From Pseudomonadota bacterium (lineage in GTDB: Bacteria; Pseudomonadota; Alphaproteobacteria; Rhizobiales; Rhizobiaceae), in contig JAEXMK010000105.1 of assembly GCA_023444445.1 (NCBI GenBank), positions 1 through 14,828 on the forward strand: a stretch of DNA of 14,828 nt, written 5' to 3'. A program made the translations under genes and the position numbers. Below, piece after piece: positions 1 to 7,679 of the stretch. How positions within the stretch are numbered: the first letter of the stretch is position 1; the number at the start of each line of letters is the position of its first letter. Below the pieces are notes generated by a model that saw only the letters and a list, made by a program, of their open reading frames with translations, was not told where the DNA came from and ran no database searches.

Positions 1-22
1 GGTCAAGCCCGAGGATGACGCC
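1..22. repeat. Partial palindromic intergenic element, right end only
   Basis: The first 22 bases contain GCCCGAGGATGACG, which is also present at 11041-11054 as the right end of the palindromic element at 10968-11054. The left part would lie outside the window. It is therefore probably the end of another copy of that RIME-like element. From 23 to 215 I see no convincing gene and no clear promoter; TTGACT at 140-145 resembles a -35 box but has no good -10 partner. Confidence 0.5.
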
Positions 23-215
23 GAGTGTTGTGAAAGACTTGGCGGCAGCCTTTGGCGGTCGTTATGACAAGCCACAAAACAATCGGCGTGCGGAATTTGC
101 CCTGTTCCGGCTACCTTTCCATAACATCCTTGGGGGGACTTGACTTGTATCAAGGCCGCTAAGCTCCACGATACCTAAACACCCCTTGACCCGGCCTACT
201 CCCCGAACAGGAGAA

Positions 216-287
216 ATGTCGGATACAAATTCTAAACGCGATGGTGGCTGGCTTCTTCGGTTTTTACGTATTACGGTTGAAACCTGA
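216..287 (+). CDS. Possible 23-residue leader/small protein upstream of the export operon
   Basis: An ATG at 216 follows AGGAG (209-213) after only two bases, and the frame runs 23 codons to TGA at 285-287, ending 20 bases before the HlyD-family gene. The peptide begins MSDTNSKRDGG and ends in a basic/hydrophobic stretch (WLLRFLRITVET). No family is recognised. It could be a translated leader peptide coupled to the operon, a free small protein, or a chance ORF. The Shine-Dalgarno spacing is shorter than optimal and this length arises easily by chance, so confidence is low. Confidence 0.25.
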   Translation: MSDTNSKRDGGWLLRFLRITVET

Positions 288-307
288 AGGGTTCATGGGG
301 AAGACGG

Positions 308-1372
308 ATGTCTAAAAAAGGCTTGCTCATTGGTCTGGTGGTTCTTGTTGCCGCCGCTGCCGCTTACTTTGCCTGGTCGAAGCTGAAGGGGGAGGGGCTG
401 CCTTCCGGTTTCGCGTCCAGCAACGGCCGGATCGAGGCGGTCGAGATCGATATTTCCACCAAGACCGCCGGCCGCCTTCAGGACATCATGGTGCGCGAAG
501 GCGATTTCGTGAAGGCCGGGCAGGTGCTTGCCCAGATGGATACCGCCCAGCTGGAGGCCAAAAAGCGGCAGGCGGAAGCCCAGCTTCGCCGCGCAAAGAT
601 CGCGATCGATACGGCCCACAGCCTCGTTGCCCAGCGGGACGCGGAAAAGACCTCGGCGCTTGCGGTGGTGGAGCAGCGCAAGGCGCAGCTCGATTCGGCA
701 TCCAAGACCTATGCGCGCTCGAAACAGCTGCTGACCGGCAACGCCGTATCGCAGCAGATCGTTGATGACGGCGAAGCGGCTGAGCAATCCGCCCGCGCCA
801 CACTCGCTTCGGCACAGGCCTCGCTTGCCGCCTCGGATGCGGCCATAAACGCCGCCAGGGCGCAGATCGTCGACGCGGAAGCGGCTGTCGATGCCGCGCA
901 GGCCGATATTGAGAGCATCGAGACAGACATTGCCGATGCGACACTGAAATCGCCCCGTGACGGCCGGGTGCAATATCGTATCGCCCAGCCCGGCGAAGTG
1001 CTCTCGGCCGGCGGACGTGTTCTCAACCTCGTTGATCTCGGCGATGTCTATATGACGTTCTTCCTGCCGACCGCCGAAGCCGGCCGCACATCGATGGGGT
1101 CTGACGTGCGCCTCATCCTCGACGCCGCGCCGCAATATACCATTCCCGCCAAGGTTTCCTTTGTCGCCGATGTGGCGCAATTCACCCCGAAAACGGTTGA
1201 AACCGAGGAGGAACGCCAGAAGCTCACCTTCCGGGTGCGGGCACAAATCCCGCAGGAGCTGCTGCAGAAATATATTCAGTATGTCAAAACCGGTCTGCCC
1301 GGCATGGCCTATGTCCGGCTTGATCCGCAGGCCGCCTGGCCGGAAAATCTCGAACGCAATCTTGTCAAGTGA
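308..1372 (+). CDS. HlyD/YhiI-family membrane fusion protein of an ABC exporter
   Basis: This 354-residue periplasmic adaptor should bridge the inner-membrane ABC permeases encoded just downstream and an outer-membrane channel. It has one N-terminal membrane anchor (about residues 5-23), a first biotinyl-lipoyl-like half (about 47-78, with the AGQVLAQMD pattern), a long Ala/Gln/Glu-rich helical hairpin (about 80-210), the second lipoyl half beginning [11 protein letters not shown] near 211, and a C-terminal beta domain. The start is supported by GGGGAAG four bases upstream. The order adaptor, fused ATPase-permease, permease matches the yhiI-rbbA-yhhJ arrangement known from E. coli. Its stop overlaps a possible GTG start of the next gene. 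The exported substrate cannot be told from sequence. No outer-membrane factor gene is present in the window. Confidence 0.9.
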   Translation: MSKKGLLIGLVVLVAAAAAYFAWSKLKGEGLPSGFASSNGRIEAVEIDISTKTAGRLQDIMVREGDFVKAGQVLAQMDTAQLEAKKRQAEAQLRRAKIAIDTAHSLVAQRDAEKTSALAVVEQRKAQLDSASKTYARSKQLLTGNAVSQQIVDDGEAAEQSARATLASAQASLAASDAAINAARAQIVDAEAAVDAAQADIESIETDIADATLKSPRDGRVQYRIAQPGEVLSAGGRVLNLVDLGDVYMTFFLPTAEAGRTSMGSDVRLILDAAPQYTIPAKVSFVADVAQFTPKTVETEEERQKLTFRVRAQIPQELLQKYIQYVKTGLPGMAYVRLDPQAAWPENLERNLVK

Positions 1373-1383
1373 GGGTGGCCGCG

Positions 1384-4161
1384 ATGGTCACGCCCTCCGC
1401 GACGAGCACCAAAAACGATCCCGGCACGCCGGTCGCGCGCCTGACGGATGTACGGCTGACTTTTGGCAGCACGATAGCGCTCGCCGACATATCGGTCGAC
1501 ATTCCAGCCGGACGGATGATCGGCCTTATCGGGCCTGACGGTGTTGGCAAATCCAGTCTGCTGTCTCTGGTTTCCGGCGCACGCGCCATACAGAAGGGCA
1601 AGGTGGAGGTTCTGGGTGGCGATATGTCCGATCCGCGCCACCGCGAGGATACCTGCCCGCGCATCGCCTATATGCCGCAGGGTCTCGGCAAGAACCTCTA
1701 TCCGACCCTGTCCGTCTTTGAAAATATCGATTTCTTCGGCAGGCTGTTCGGGCAGGATGGCAGGGAGCGACGGGCGCGTATTGCCGAGCTGCTTGATCGC
1801 ACCGGCCTCGAACCTTTCGCCGACCGTCCGGCCATGAAGCTTTCCGGCGGCATGAAGCAGAAGCTCGGGCTCTGCTGTGCGCTGATCCACGATCCGGACC
1901 TGCTTATTCTCGATGAGCCGACCACAGGTGTCGATCCGCTGTCGCGCCGGCAGTTCTGGGAGCTGATCGATTCCATCCGCGCCGGTCGCCCGGGCATGAG
2001 CGTGATTGTCGCGACGGCCTATATGGAAGAGGCCGCCGGTTTCGACTGGCTGGTCGCCATGGATGGCGGCAAGATCCTTGCCACTGGCTCGCCCGCCGAG
2101 CTGCTGGAACGCACCTCGGCCGCCAATCTCGATGCGGCCTTCATCGCGCTTCTGCCAGAGGAGAAACGCAAGGGTTACCGGGAGGTGCAGATTGCGCCCC
2201 GCAAGATGACCGGCGAGGGCGATTATGCCATCGAGGCCTCACATCTCAGCATGCGCTTCGGTGATTTTACCGCCGTCGACAACGTCAGTTTCAAGATTCC
2301 GCGCGGCGAGATTTTTGGTTTTCTTGGCTCGAACGGCTGCGGAAAATCCACCACCATGAAGATGCTGACCGGGCTTCTGGCCGCCAGTGAAGGCGAGGCG
2401 AAACTCTTTGGCCAGAAGGTGGACGCCAGTGACATGGCGATCCGCCACCGCGTCGGTTACATGAGCCAGGCTTTTTCGCTCTATTCCGAACTCACGGTGC
2501 GTCAGAACCTCGATCTTCATGCGCGGCTGTTCAAGCTGCCGGAGGAAAAAATTGAGCCGCGTATCGCCGAAATGGCCGAGCGTTTCGATCTCGGCGCAGT
2601 CATGGAGACGCTGCCGGACGACCTGCCGCTCGGCATCCGGCAAAGACTGTCGTTGGCCGTGGCGATGATCCATTCGCCTGACATTCTCATCCTTGATGAG
2701 CCGACCTCCGGTGTCGACCCGGTGGCGCGCGACGGGTTCTGGCAAATCCTCGCCGATCTCTCCCGCAACGACAATGTCACCATCTTCATCTCCACCCATT
2801 TCATGAACGAGGCGGAGCGCTGCGACCGGATTTCGCTGATGCATGCCGGCAAGGTGCTGATCAGCGATACGCCTGACGCGATTACCAAAAGCCGCAATGC
2901 CGCGACGCTGGAAGAGGCTTTTGTCGCCTATCTCGAGGATGCCTCCGGTGTCAAAAAGGCGGAGCCCGCGACAACGTCCGCCGCGGTAGCAGACGTACCC
3001 GTGACGCAACATGCAACACCTGCTCGCAAACGTTTCTTCGATGTCAGACGCATGTTCAGCTATACCCGCCGTGAGGCGCTGGAACTGCAGCGCGACCCCA
3101 TTCGCGGCACGCTGGCGGTGCTTGGCAGCGTCATCCTGATGTTCGTGATCGGATACGGTATCAATCTCGATGTCGAGGATCTAACCTTCGCGGTGCTGGA
3201 CCGCGACGATTCCACCATCAGCCGCGATTACGTGCTCGACATAGCCGGCTCGCGTTATTTCATCGAGAAGGAACCGATCCGCGACTATGCCGATATGGAT
3301 AGGCGCATGCGCGACGGGGAACTCAGCCTTGCCATCGAAATCCCGCCCGGTTTCGGCCGTGATGTCCTACGTGGCAAGACGGTGGAGGTTGGTGCGTGGA
3401 TCGATGGCGCCATGCCGCAGCGGGCGGAGACCGTGCGCGGTTACGTGCAGGGCATGCACCAGACATGGCTGGCGCGCAAGGCGAGTGAAATCTACGGCAG
3501 CGCGGCGACGCAAAGCAGTTTCAGCATCGAAACGCGCTATCGTTATAACCCTGACGTCAAGAGCCTCGTCGCCATGGTGCCGGCGGTTATTCCGCTGCTG
3601 CTGATGCTCATACCGGCCATGCTTTCGGCACTTAGCGTCGTCCGGGAGAAGGAGCTTGGCTCCATCGTCAATCTTTATGTCACGCCGACCACGCGGCTGG
3701 AATTCCTGATCGGAAAGCAGCTTCCATACGTCGCGCTTGGCATGCTCAACTTTCTGCTTTTGACGGCATTTGCGATCTTCATCTTCCGGGTGCCGTTTAC
3801 CGGCAGTTATCTCACCTATGCGACGGGAGCGTTGCTCTATGTCATCATCGCCACCTCCATTGGCCTTCTCATGTCTTCATTCATGAAGAGCCAGATCGCG
3901 GCGATCTTCGGCACGGCCCTGCTGACACTCATTCCGGCCACGCAATATTCGGGCATGATCGATCCCGTTTCGTCGCTGCAGGGGGCAGGGGCCTTTATCG
4001 GCAACATCTATCCCGCCACCTATTTCATGACCATTTCGCGCGGGACCTTCTCCAAGGGGCTGGATTTTGCCGGCCTTTCCGGCTCATTCCTGCCGCTCAT
4101 CATCGCCATTCCGCTGCTGCTCATCGCCGGTGGCGCACTTTTGAGGAAACAGGCGTCATGA
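1384..4161 (+). CDS. RbbA/YhiH-like fused ABC transporter: two ATPase domains plus ABC-2 permease
   Basis: The protein has 925 residues from ATG 1384, which has GAGGGTGG just upstream; a GTG at 1369 overlapping the previous stop would add five residues but lacks a ribosome site. ATPase domain 1 has Walker A GPDGVGKS (50-57), signature LSGGMKQ (153-159) and Walker B LLILDEP (173-179). Domain 2 has Walker A GSNGCGKS (315-322) and Walker B ILILDEP (434-440), but its signature is the degenerate LPLGIRQ (414-420). A linker leads to an ABC-2 membrane domain: one helix near 575-595, a large periplasmic loop, then about five helices from 729 to the end, with the motif [15 protein letters not shown] after the second helix. 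E. coli RbbA, of similar length and order, has been reported as ribosome-associated. The operon context here points to export together with the adjacent adaptor and permease. Confidence 0.9.
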   Translation: MVTPSATSTKNDPGTPVARLTDVRLTFGSTIALADISVDIPAGRMIGLIGPDGVGKSSLLSLVSGARAIQKGKVEVLGGDMSDPRHREDTCPRIAYMPQGLGKNLYPTLSVFENIDFFGRLFGQDGRERRARIAELLDRTGLEPFADRPAMKLSGGMKQKLGLCCALIHDPDLLILDEPTTGVDPLSRRQFWELIDSIRAGRPGMSVIVATAYMEEAAGFDWLVAMDGGKILATGSPAELLERTSAANLDAAFIALLPEEKRKGYREVQIAPRKMTGEGDYAIEASHLSMRFGDFTAVDNVSFKIPRGEIFGFLGSNGCGKSTTMKMLTGLLAASEGEAKLFGQKVDASDMAIRHRVGYMSQAFSLYSELTVRQNLDLHARLFKLPEEKIEPRIAEMAERFDLGAVMETLPDDLPLGIRQRLSLAVAMIHSPDILILDEPTSGVDPVARDGFWQILADLSRNDNVTIFISTHFMNEAERCDRISLMHAGKVLISDTPDAITKSRNAATLEEAFVAYLEDASGVKKAEPATTSAAVADVPVTQHATPARKRFFDVRRMFSYTRREALELQRDPIRGTLAVLGSVILMFVIGYGINLDVEDLTFAVLDRDDSTISRDYVLDIAGSRYFIEKEPIRDYADMDRRMRDGELSLAIEIPPGFGRDVLRGKTVEVGAWIDGAMPQRAETVRGYVQGMHQTWLARKASEIYGSAATQSSFSIETRYRYNPDVKSLVAMVPAVIPLLLMLIPAMLSALSVVREKELGSIVNLYVTPTTRLEFLIGKQLPYVALGMLNFLLLTAFAIFIFRVPFTGSYLTYATGALLYVIIATSIGLLMSSFMKSQIAAIFGTALLTLIPATQYSGMIDPVSSLQGAGAFIGNIYPATYFMTISRGTFSKGLDFAGLSGSFLPLIIAIPLLLIAGGALLRKQAS

Positions 4162-5276
4162 GGCTGTTTTCATCCAACATCTTCCAGCTTGGCATCAAGG
4201 AACTGCGCGGGCTTGCGCGTGATGGCATGCTGCTGCTCCTGATCGTCTATGCCTTCACGCTGCAGATTTACACCGGTTCCAGCGCGCTGCCGGAAACGCT
4301 CAACAATGCCGCCATCGCCATTGTCGACGAGGATCAGTCGCCGCTTTCCGGCCGCATCAGCACGGCTTTTTATCCGCCCTATTTCGCGCCGCCGAAGCAG
4401 ATTTCCATCGCCGAAATGGACAAGCGCATGGATGCAGGCCTTGATACCTTCGCGCTCAATATCCCGCCTGATTTCCAGCGCCGGCTGATGGCCGGCCAGC
4501 AGCCTGCCATTCAGCTCAATATCGATGCCACCCGCATGAGCCAGGCTTTCAGCGGCGGCGGTTATGTGCAGAGCATCGTGACGAGCGAAGTTCAGGAATA
4601 TGTGAGCCGCTATCGCGGTGCGACCTCGGTGCCGGTGGAGTTGACGCTGCGCTCCCGTTTCAATCCGGAGCTGGACAAATCCTGGTTCGGCTCGATCAAC
4701 AACATCATCACCGCCATCACCATGCTGTCGATCGTGCTGACGGGGGCGGCGCTTATTCGCGAGCGCGAGCATGGTACGGTCGAGCATCTGCTGGTCATGC
4801 CGGTCACGCCGCTGGAAATCATGCTCAGCAAGGTCTGGTCCATGGGCCTTGTTGTGCTGGTGGCCTCGGCATTCTCCCTTTTTGTTGTCGTCAAGGGGTT
4901 GCTCGCCATCCCCATCGAAGGCTCGCTCTCGCTTTTCCTGCTCGGAACCGCATTGCAGCTTTTTGCGATGACATCGATGGGCATTTTCCTTGCGACGGTT
5001 GCCGGCTCCATGCCGCAATTCGGCATGTTGCTGATCCTGTTCCTGCTGCCGCTGCAGGTGCTTTCCGGTGCCATGACGCCGCGCGAGAGCATGCCCGATG
5101 TCATCCAGTACATCATGCTGCTCGCACCCAACACGCATTTCGTCATTCTGGCGCAGTCGGTGCTTTTCAGGGGCGCGGGACTGGATGTGGTCTGGCCGCA
5201 ATTGCTGGCTCTTCTCGCCATAGGCTCGGCGCTCTTCATTTTTGCGCTTCGCCGCTTCCGGCGGTTCCTGCGCTGA
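4158..5276 (+). CDS. YhhJ-like ABC-2 type permease
   Basis: The 372-residue inner-membrane protein has one N-terminal helix (about residues 21-38), a periplasmic domain of roughly 140 residues, and a C-terminal block of about five helices starting near residue 181. After that first block helix comes the typical ABC-2 stretch [19 protein letters not shown], closely related to the matching stretch in the preceding fused protein. The two membrane halves therefore probably form one heterodimeric channel. The start ATGA overlaps the stop of the upstream gene by four bases, implying translational coupling. It is the last gene of the export operon. The transported compound is unknown; related systems are often annotated as drug exporters, which is not shown here. 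Confidence 0.9.
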   Translation: MRLFSSNIFQLGIKELRGLARDGMLLLLIVYAFTLQIYTGSSALPETLNNAAIAIVDEDQSPLSGRISTAFYPPYFAPPKQISIAEMDKRMDAGLDTFALNIPPDFQRRLMAGQQPAIQLNIDATRMSQAFSGGGYVQSIVTSEVQEYVSRYRGATSVPVELTLRSRFNPELDKSWFGSINNIITAITMLSIVLTGAALIREREHGTVEHLLVMPVTPLEIMLSKVWSMGLVVLVASAFSLFVVVKGLLAIPIEGSLSLFLLGTALQLFAMTSMGIFLATVAGSMPQFGMLLILFLLPLQVLSGAMTPRESMPDVIQYIMLLAPNTHFVILAQSVLFRGAGLDVVWPQLLALLAIGSALFIFALRRFRRFLR

Positions 5277-5278
5277 AC

Positions 5279-5300
5279 GGCTGAAAAAAAGCCCTTTTTC
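5279..5300 (+). terminator. Weak candidate terminator after the export operon
   Basis: GGCT at 5279-5282 can pair with AGCC at 5290-5293 around an A-rich loop, followed by CTTTTTC. The stem is only four base pairs, so this is a weak intrinsic terminator at best, but its position three bases after the last stop codon fits. Confidence 0.3.
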
Positions 5301-5412
5301 TGTCATTTCCCAATGAATTGAATTAATTGTGTTCGGTAACGGTATGTTCGCCTTCCGGGAATATGCCTATGAGACGGCTGGGTAAAAGAGGGCTTTGTTC
5401 AGGAGTAGCACA

Positions 5413-6015
5413 ATGAATATCGCAGCAAATCTGTCGCTGGCGGCCATGATAGCACTGGCCGCGACACCATCTTTCGCATCGGAGGATATGGCTTCGGAGA
5501 CGAGCGAGGCGATATTCGGTTTCGGTGGTGTGCTGACGAAAGAAGACATGCTGAAAAGCGCTGCCCTCATTCCCGTGGACTACGAAAAGAATGCCATTCT
5601 GGGCGGCGGCTACCAGTTTTTTCCCTATAGTCTCGGCAATGTGAAACTGGGCGGCGAAATCGGCATCGCCGCAAGGTTCGGCAAGGGCTTTACCGCTGAG
5701 GTGTGGGCCGGCCCGGTCGCGCGTTATGAGCAGATCAGGCTCGGCGAGCGGTTGTTCGTCACGCCGAGCTTCACCGCCGGTCTCAGCCTCGTCACCGATG
5801 CACAGCCGGGTCGCGAGCGCGAGCAGGAAATCAAGGATGATGGCAATGCCAATGTCCTGTTTTACCTCGGACCTGAGATCAACGTTTCCTTCAGCGAAGA
5901 TTCCTCGACGGAATTCTTCTGGCGCCTTCACCACCGCTCGGGCGGCGGCAGGACATTGGGCAATATGAAGGGCGCGACAAACGCCAACGTCTTCGGTGTG
6001 CGCTACAAGTTTTAA
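5413..6015 (+). CDS. Outer-membrane beta-barrel protein, PagL/acyloxyacyl hydrolase-like
   Basis: Start ATG 5413 has AGGAG seven bases upstream; an in-frame TTG at 5395 lacks such a site. The 200-residue product has a clear signal peptide (cleavage after SFA, about residue 22), then alternating strands rich in Gly and aromatic residues, and ends in GVRYKF, a terminal aromatic typical of outer-membrane barrels. Near the C terminus H174-R175-S176 resembles the His-x-Ser of lipid A 3-O-deacylases (PagL, about 180-200 residues). The Asn that usually follows the Ser is Gly here, and I do not see the expected Glu about twelve residues further. The family assignment is thus tentative and catalysis is uncertain. 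If active, it would remove the 3-linked acyl chain from lipid A in the outer leaflet. It appears monocistronic. Confidence 0.55.
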   Translation: MNIAANLSLAAMIALAATPSFASEDMASETSEAIFGFGGVLTKEDMLKSAALIPVDYEKNAILGGGYQFFPYSLGNVKLGGEIGIAARFGKGFTAEVWAGPVARYEQIRLGERLFVTPSFTAGLSLVTDAQPGREREQEIKDDGNANVLFYLGPEINVSFSEDSSTEFFWRLHHRSGGGRTLGNMKGATNANVFGVRYKF

Positions 6016-6042
6016 GGCGAGGGCGTGTAGACGCGCCTCCAT

Positions 6043-6062
6043 GTGGCTGAATTTTCAGCCAC
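6043..6062 (+). terminator. Hairpin after the beta-barrel gene
   Basis: GTGGCTGA (6043-6050) pairs perfectly with TCAGCCAC (6055-6062) around ATTT, 27 bases after the stop codon. There is no T-tract, so it may be a 3' stabilising hairpin or a poor terminator rather than a full intrinsic one. Confidence 0.4.
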
Positions 6063-6230
6063 CTGCCATTTCCCGGAAGGAGCTGAATTAGAACCCTTGC
6101 ATGCAGCGCATGGGTGGATTGCCTTATTCTGCCTGTTAATTCGTCATCGAAAAGCGCATATAGAGGCCATCAAACGACGCCGGAACGAAAACGTTGCTGA
6201 CGTCACCTAAGCCTCAGAAAGGGTAATGTC

Positions 6231-6377
6231 ATGAACGTAGCACGCAGCTTCAACAATTGGCGCAAATATCGTCAGACCATCAACGAACTGGGCCGCATGA
6301 GCACCCGTGAACTGCACGATCTCGGTATTGATCGCAGCCAGATCACCAGCGTTGCCCGCGCCGCCGTTGGCAAGTAA
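6231..6377 (+). CDS. DUF1127 small basic protein, 48 residues
   Basis: This short gene encodes 48 residues starting MNVARSFNNWRKYRQT. The pattern of N-terminal basic/aromatic residues, then ELGRMSTRELHDLGIDRSQI, matches the DUF1127 (YjiS-like) domain, in which LxxLsdreLkDIGisRsqI is the conserved core. AGAAAGGG lies about nine bases upstream of ATG. A strong terminator follows 31 bases after the stop. A -10-like CATATA at 6157-6162 is the only upstream promoter hint. DUF1127 proteins in alphaproteobacteria have been tied to RNA turnover, phosphate and carbon physiology and stress; in Rhodobacter a DUF1127 protein (CcaF1) is made from the same transcript as CCUCCUCCC sRNAs and affects their maturation. 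Here such an RNA array starts 293 bases downstream. A role in RNA binding is an inference from that parallel. Confidence 0.85.
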   Translation: MNVARSFNNWRKYRQTINELGRMSTRELHDLGIDRSQITSVARAAVGK

Positions 6378-6408
6378 TACAGGCGATATCGCCACTTATG
6401 AATGCTTA

Positions 6409-6438
6409 ACGCCCGCTTCGCGGGCGTGTTTTTTTTTT
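6409..6438 (+). terminator. Strong intrinsic terminator after the DUF1127 gene
   Basis: ACGCCCGC (6409-6416) pairs with GCGGGCGT (6420-6427) around a TTC loop; the alternative drawing gives a C(UUCG)-type loop region. Ten consecutive T follow at 6429-6438. This should end most DUF1127 transcripts before the downstream RNA array. Confidence 0.9.
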
Positions 6439-6662
6439 GAGCATTGCTTTGGTGGTTGTCCAGCTTGCCGATGCCGTTGATCGCGCGCGGAGTTTTGTCC
6501 TGCCGCAGGCAAAGGCCTTGCCGCCTCCCGCCGTCTCGATCACTCAACCTTCCGCCAATGCTGCATCGTATTTTCGATTGAGAAAATCGCCATGCACATA
6601 GCGCATATCTGTGCTGCAACCTTGTGCCTGTGAAACGCGCGGAAAAATGTTATCTTCCAATC

Positions 6663-6823
6663 ATCGAAACGGATGTACCTCCTCCCACATCCTTTCGGTA
6701 ATGCGGGTGATCCTACTCCTCCTCCCAAAGGATTGCCCCGGGGACAGCGGTTTTCCTCCTCCCATATCGCTGTTCATCTTTTCAGAAAGCCTGCCGCACC
6801 TCCTCCCGCGGCAGGCTTTTTTG
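6663..6823 (+). ncRNA. Four-hairpin CCUCCUCCC small RNA (cuckoo/alpha-r14 or CcsR-like)
   Basis: Four successive stem-loops each place CCTCCTCCC in the loop. Hairpin 1: GGATGT 6671-6676 with ACATCC 6687-6692, motif 6678-6686. Hairpin 2: GGGTGATCC 6705-6713 with GGATTGCCC 6730-6738 (two G-U pairs), motif 6718-6726. Hairpin 3: GGACAGCG 6742-6749 with CGCTGTTC 6768-6775 (one G-U), motif 6755-6763. Hairpin 4: 12-bp stem 6786-6797/6808-6819, motif 6799-6807, then a T-run. The motif copies the anti-Shine-Dalgarno of 16S rRNA and would pair with GGGAGGAGG-type sites. Loops with this motif are known in Rhizobiales sRNAs (cuckoo/alpha-r14) and Rhodobacter CcsR. The 5' end is uncertain: TATCTT at 6651-6656 is a weak -10, giving a start near 6663. 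It could be one RNA, a processed precursor, or two adjacent two-hairpin RNAs. Confidence 0.85.
6786..6822 (+). terminator. Intrinsic terminator of the small RNA with CCUCCUCCC loop
   Basis: A perfect 12-bp stem (AAAGCCTGCCGC, 6786-6797, with 6808-6819) closes a ten-base loop ACCTCCTCCC, and T residues run 6817-6822. The terminator is thus also the fourth motif-presenting hairpin. It lies 35 bases from the convergent response-regulator stop. Confidence 0.9.
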
Positions 6824-6857
6824 TTTTCAGGCGTTTCTTTCGTCTTCAGGAAATCTC

Positions 6858-7301
6858 TTAGTCGAAAGCCATCATGCCGATGGGCGTTACGGCGTGGGCG
6901 CCGGCGCGTTTGGCAAGCGCGTAGGAGAGGCACTGTTCAACCGCGTCCTGCGGCACGGGCTTGGCGATCACGCCGGCGCCGATACCGAGATTGACGACGA
7001 CTTCCGGGTTTGCCGTCATGAAAATCACGATGACGCCATGATCTTCCGAAAGCCGCCTCCCGATCTCCGGGCCGGTCTGTCCATCGGCAAGATTGACGTC
7101 GACGAAGGCGATATCGGCGCGGCTGCCAAGCGCCACGGCCTCATCCAGCCGGTTGGCGATGCCGATGACGTTGGCCTCTTCTTCCGCCTGTAAAATCGAA
7201 TCCTCGATATCCATGGCGATGAGGAACTCGTCTTCCACGATCAGCACGCGCGGTTGTTCCGTGCGGAAACCCGGGTCGTTTTGCAAGACGTCTGCCAACA
7301 T
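6858..7301 (-). CDS. Single-domain response regulator (receiver only)
   Basis: The 147-residue protein is one receiver domain with no output domain. VLIVEDEFLIAMDIED near the N terminus carries the acidic pair E23/D24; the phospho-acceptor is D68 in IAFVDVNLADG; T96 (FMTANPE) and K114 (IAKPV) are the switch Thr and conserved Lys. An extension of about 17 residues precedes the domain. GGAGG sits seven bases before ATG 7301, supporting this start. Such stand-alone receivers can relay or absorb phosphate in alphaproteobacterial stress networks. A GGAAC-N17-GTT element 44 bases upstream suggests EcfG control. The partner histidine kinase is not in the window. The motif FATG(U/Y)Y typical of one receiver family is absent. 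Confidence 0.85.
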   Translation of the reverse strand: MLADVLQNDPGFRTEQPRVLIVEDEFLIAMDIEDSILQAEEEANVIGIANRLDEAVALGSRADIAFVDVNLADGQTGPEIGRRLSEDHGVIVIFMTANPEVVVNLGIGAGVIAKPVPQDAVEQCLSYALAKRAGAHAVTPIGMMAFD

Positions 7302-7344
7302 ATGCCTGCCTCCATTCCATGCGCCTCAGCGCGGTCGGCAAGCA

Positions 7345-7369
7345 AACACTTCTCGGCGCAACTCGTTCC
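7345..7369 (-). promoter_or_regulatory. Candidate EcfG (general stress sigma) promoter for the receiver gene
   Basis: Read on the minus strand, GGAAC (7369-7365) is followed after 17 bases by GTT (7347-7345). This agrees with the alphaproteobacterial EcfG/RpoE2 pattern GGAAC-N16/17-cGTT, except that the base before GTT is T. Transcription would start around 7335, leaving a leader of about 34 bases that includes GGAGG. Confidence 0.6.
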
Positions 7370-7679
7370 AAAGTGAGATAAACATAGTGAATGGAGTGTA
7401 AACGGCGTGCCTTTTCGGCTATCACGTCTGAACAGCGAAGCAGTTGATTCGGTTCGGTTTTCATCCGGGTAAGGGGTCGGAGAACGTCACCGTGGAGCAT
7501 CTTTCGCCCCCTGGAACGCCAGTCTTTCGTCATTCTGGCGCAATAGGCTGGCATGAAAATTCAAAGTGTTACAGCCTTCTTCTCCTGTCAGGACAGAGGC
7601 GCTGGGACCTTGCTGAGCATTCGCGTGCCGCAATCAAAAACGGCGCCGGACCCTATGAGTTTAGAAAGAGAATAAGACG
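7370..7679. other. Intergenic stretch upstream of the ftsZ paralogue
   Basis: No convincing gene is seen here. A plus-strand ORF of 79 codons (7444-7683) has no ribosome site, no recognisable family and runs into the ftsZ start, so I discount it. A small inverted repeat CGCCAG/CTGGCG (7517-7522, 7535-7540) and CTGTC-AG-GACAG near 7587 are weak. No clear sigma-70 promoter for ftsZ was found by eye. Confidence 0.5.

Noticed and set aside
293..1246. 317-codon ORF on the minus strand inside the HlyD-family gene
   Set aside because: Antisense shadow of a clear gene with high GC third positions; no ribosome site or recognisable domain.
4170..5306. 378-codon ORF on the minus strand across the YhhJ-like permease
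   Set aside because: His/Arg/Gln-rich low-complexity translation typical of an antisense frame; the plus-strand permease is well supported.
6182..6194. GGAAC followed by CGTT upstream of the DUF1127 gene as an EcfG promoter
   Set aside because: Only four bases separate them, far short of the required spacing of 16-17, and no CGTT occurs at the right distance.
6521..6529. CCGCCTCCC, a near match (8/9) to the CCTCCTCCC motif, as a fifth member of the RNA array
   Set aside because: It is not in the loop of a good stem and lies far from the others, so it is probably chance.
6671..6823. Direct repeat array as CRISPR
   Set aside because: The repeated unit is only nine bases within different stems, with no constant repeats of 24 or more bases and no cas genes.
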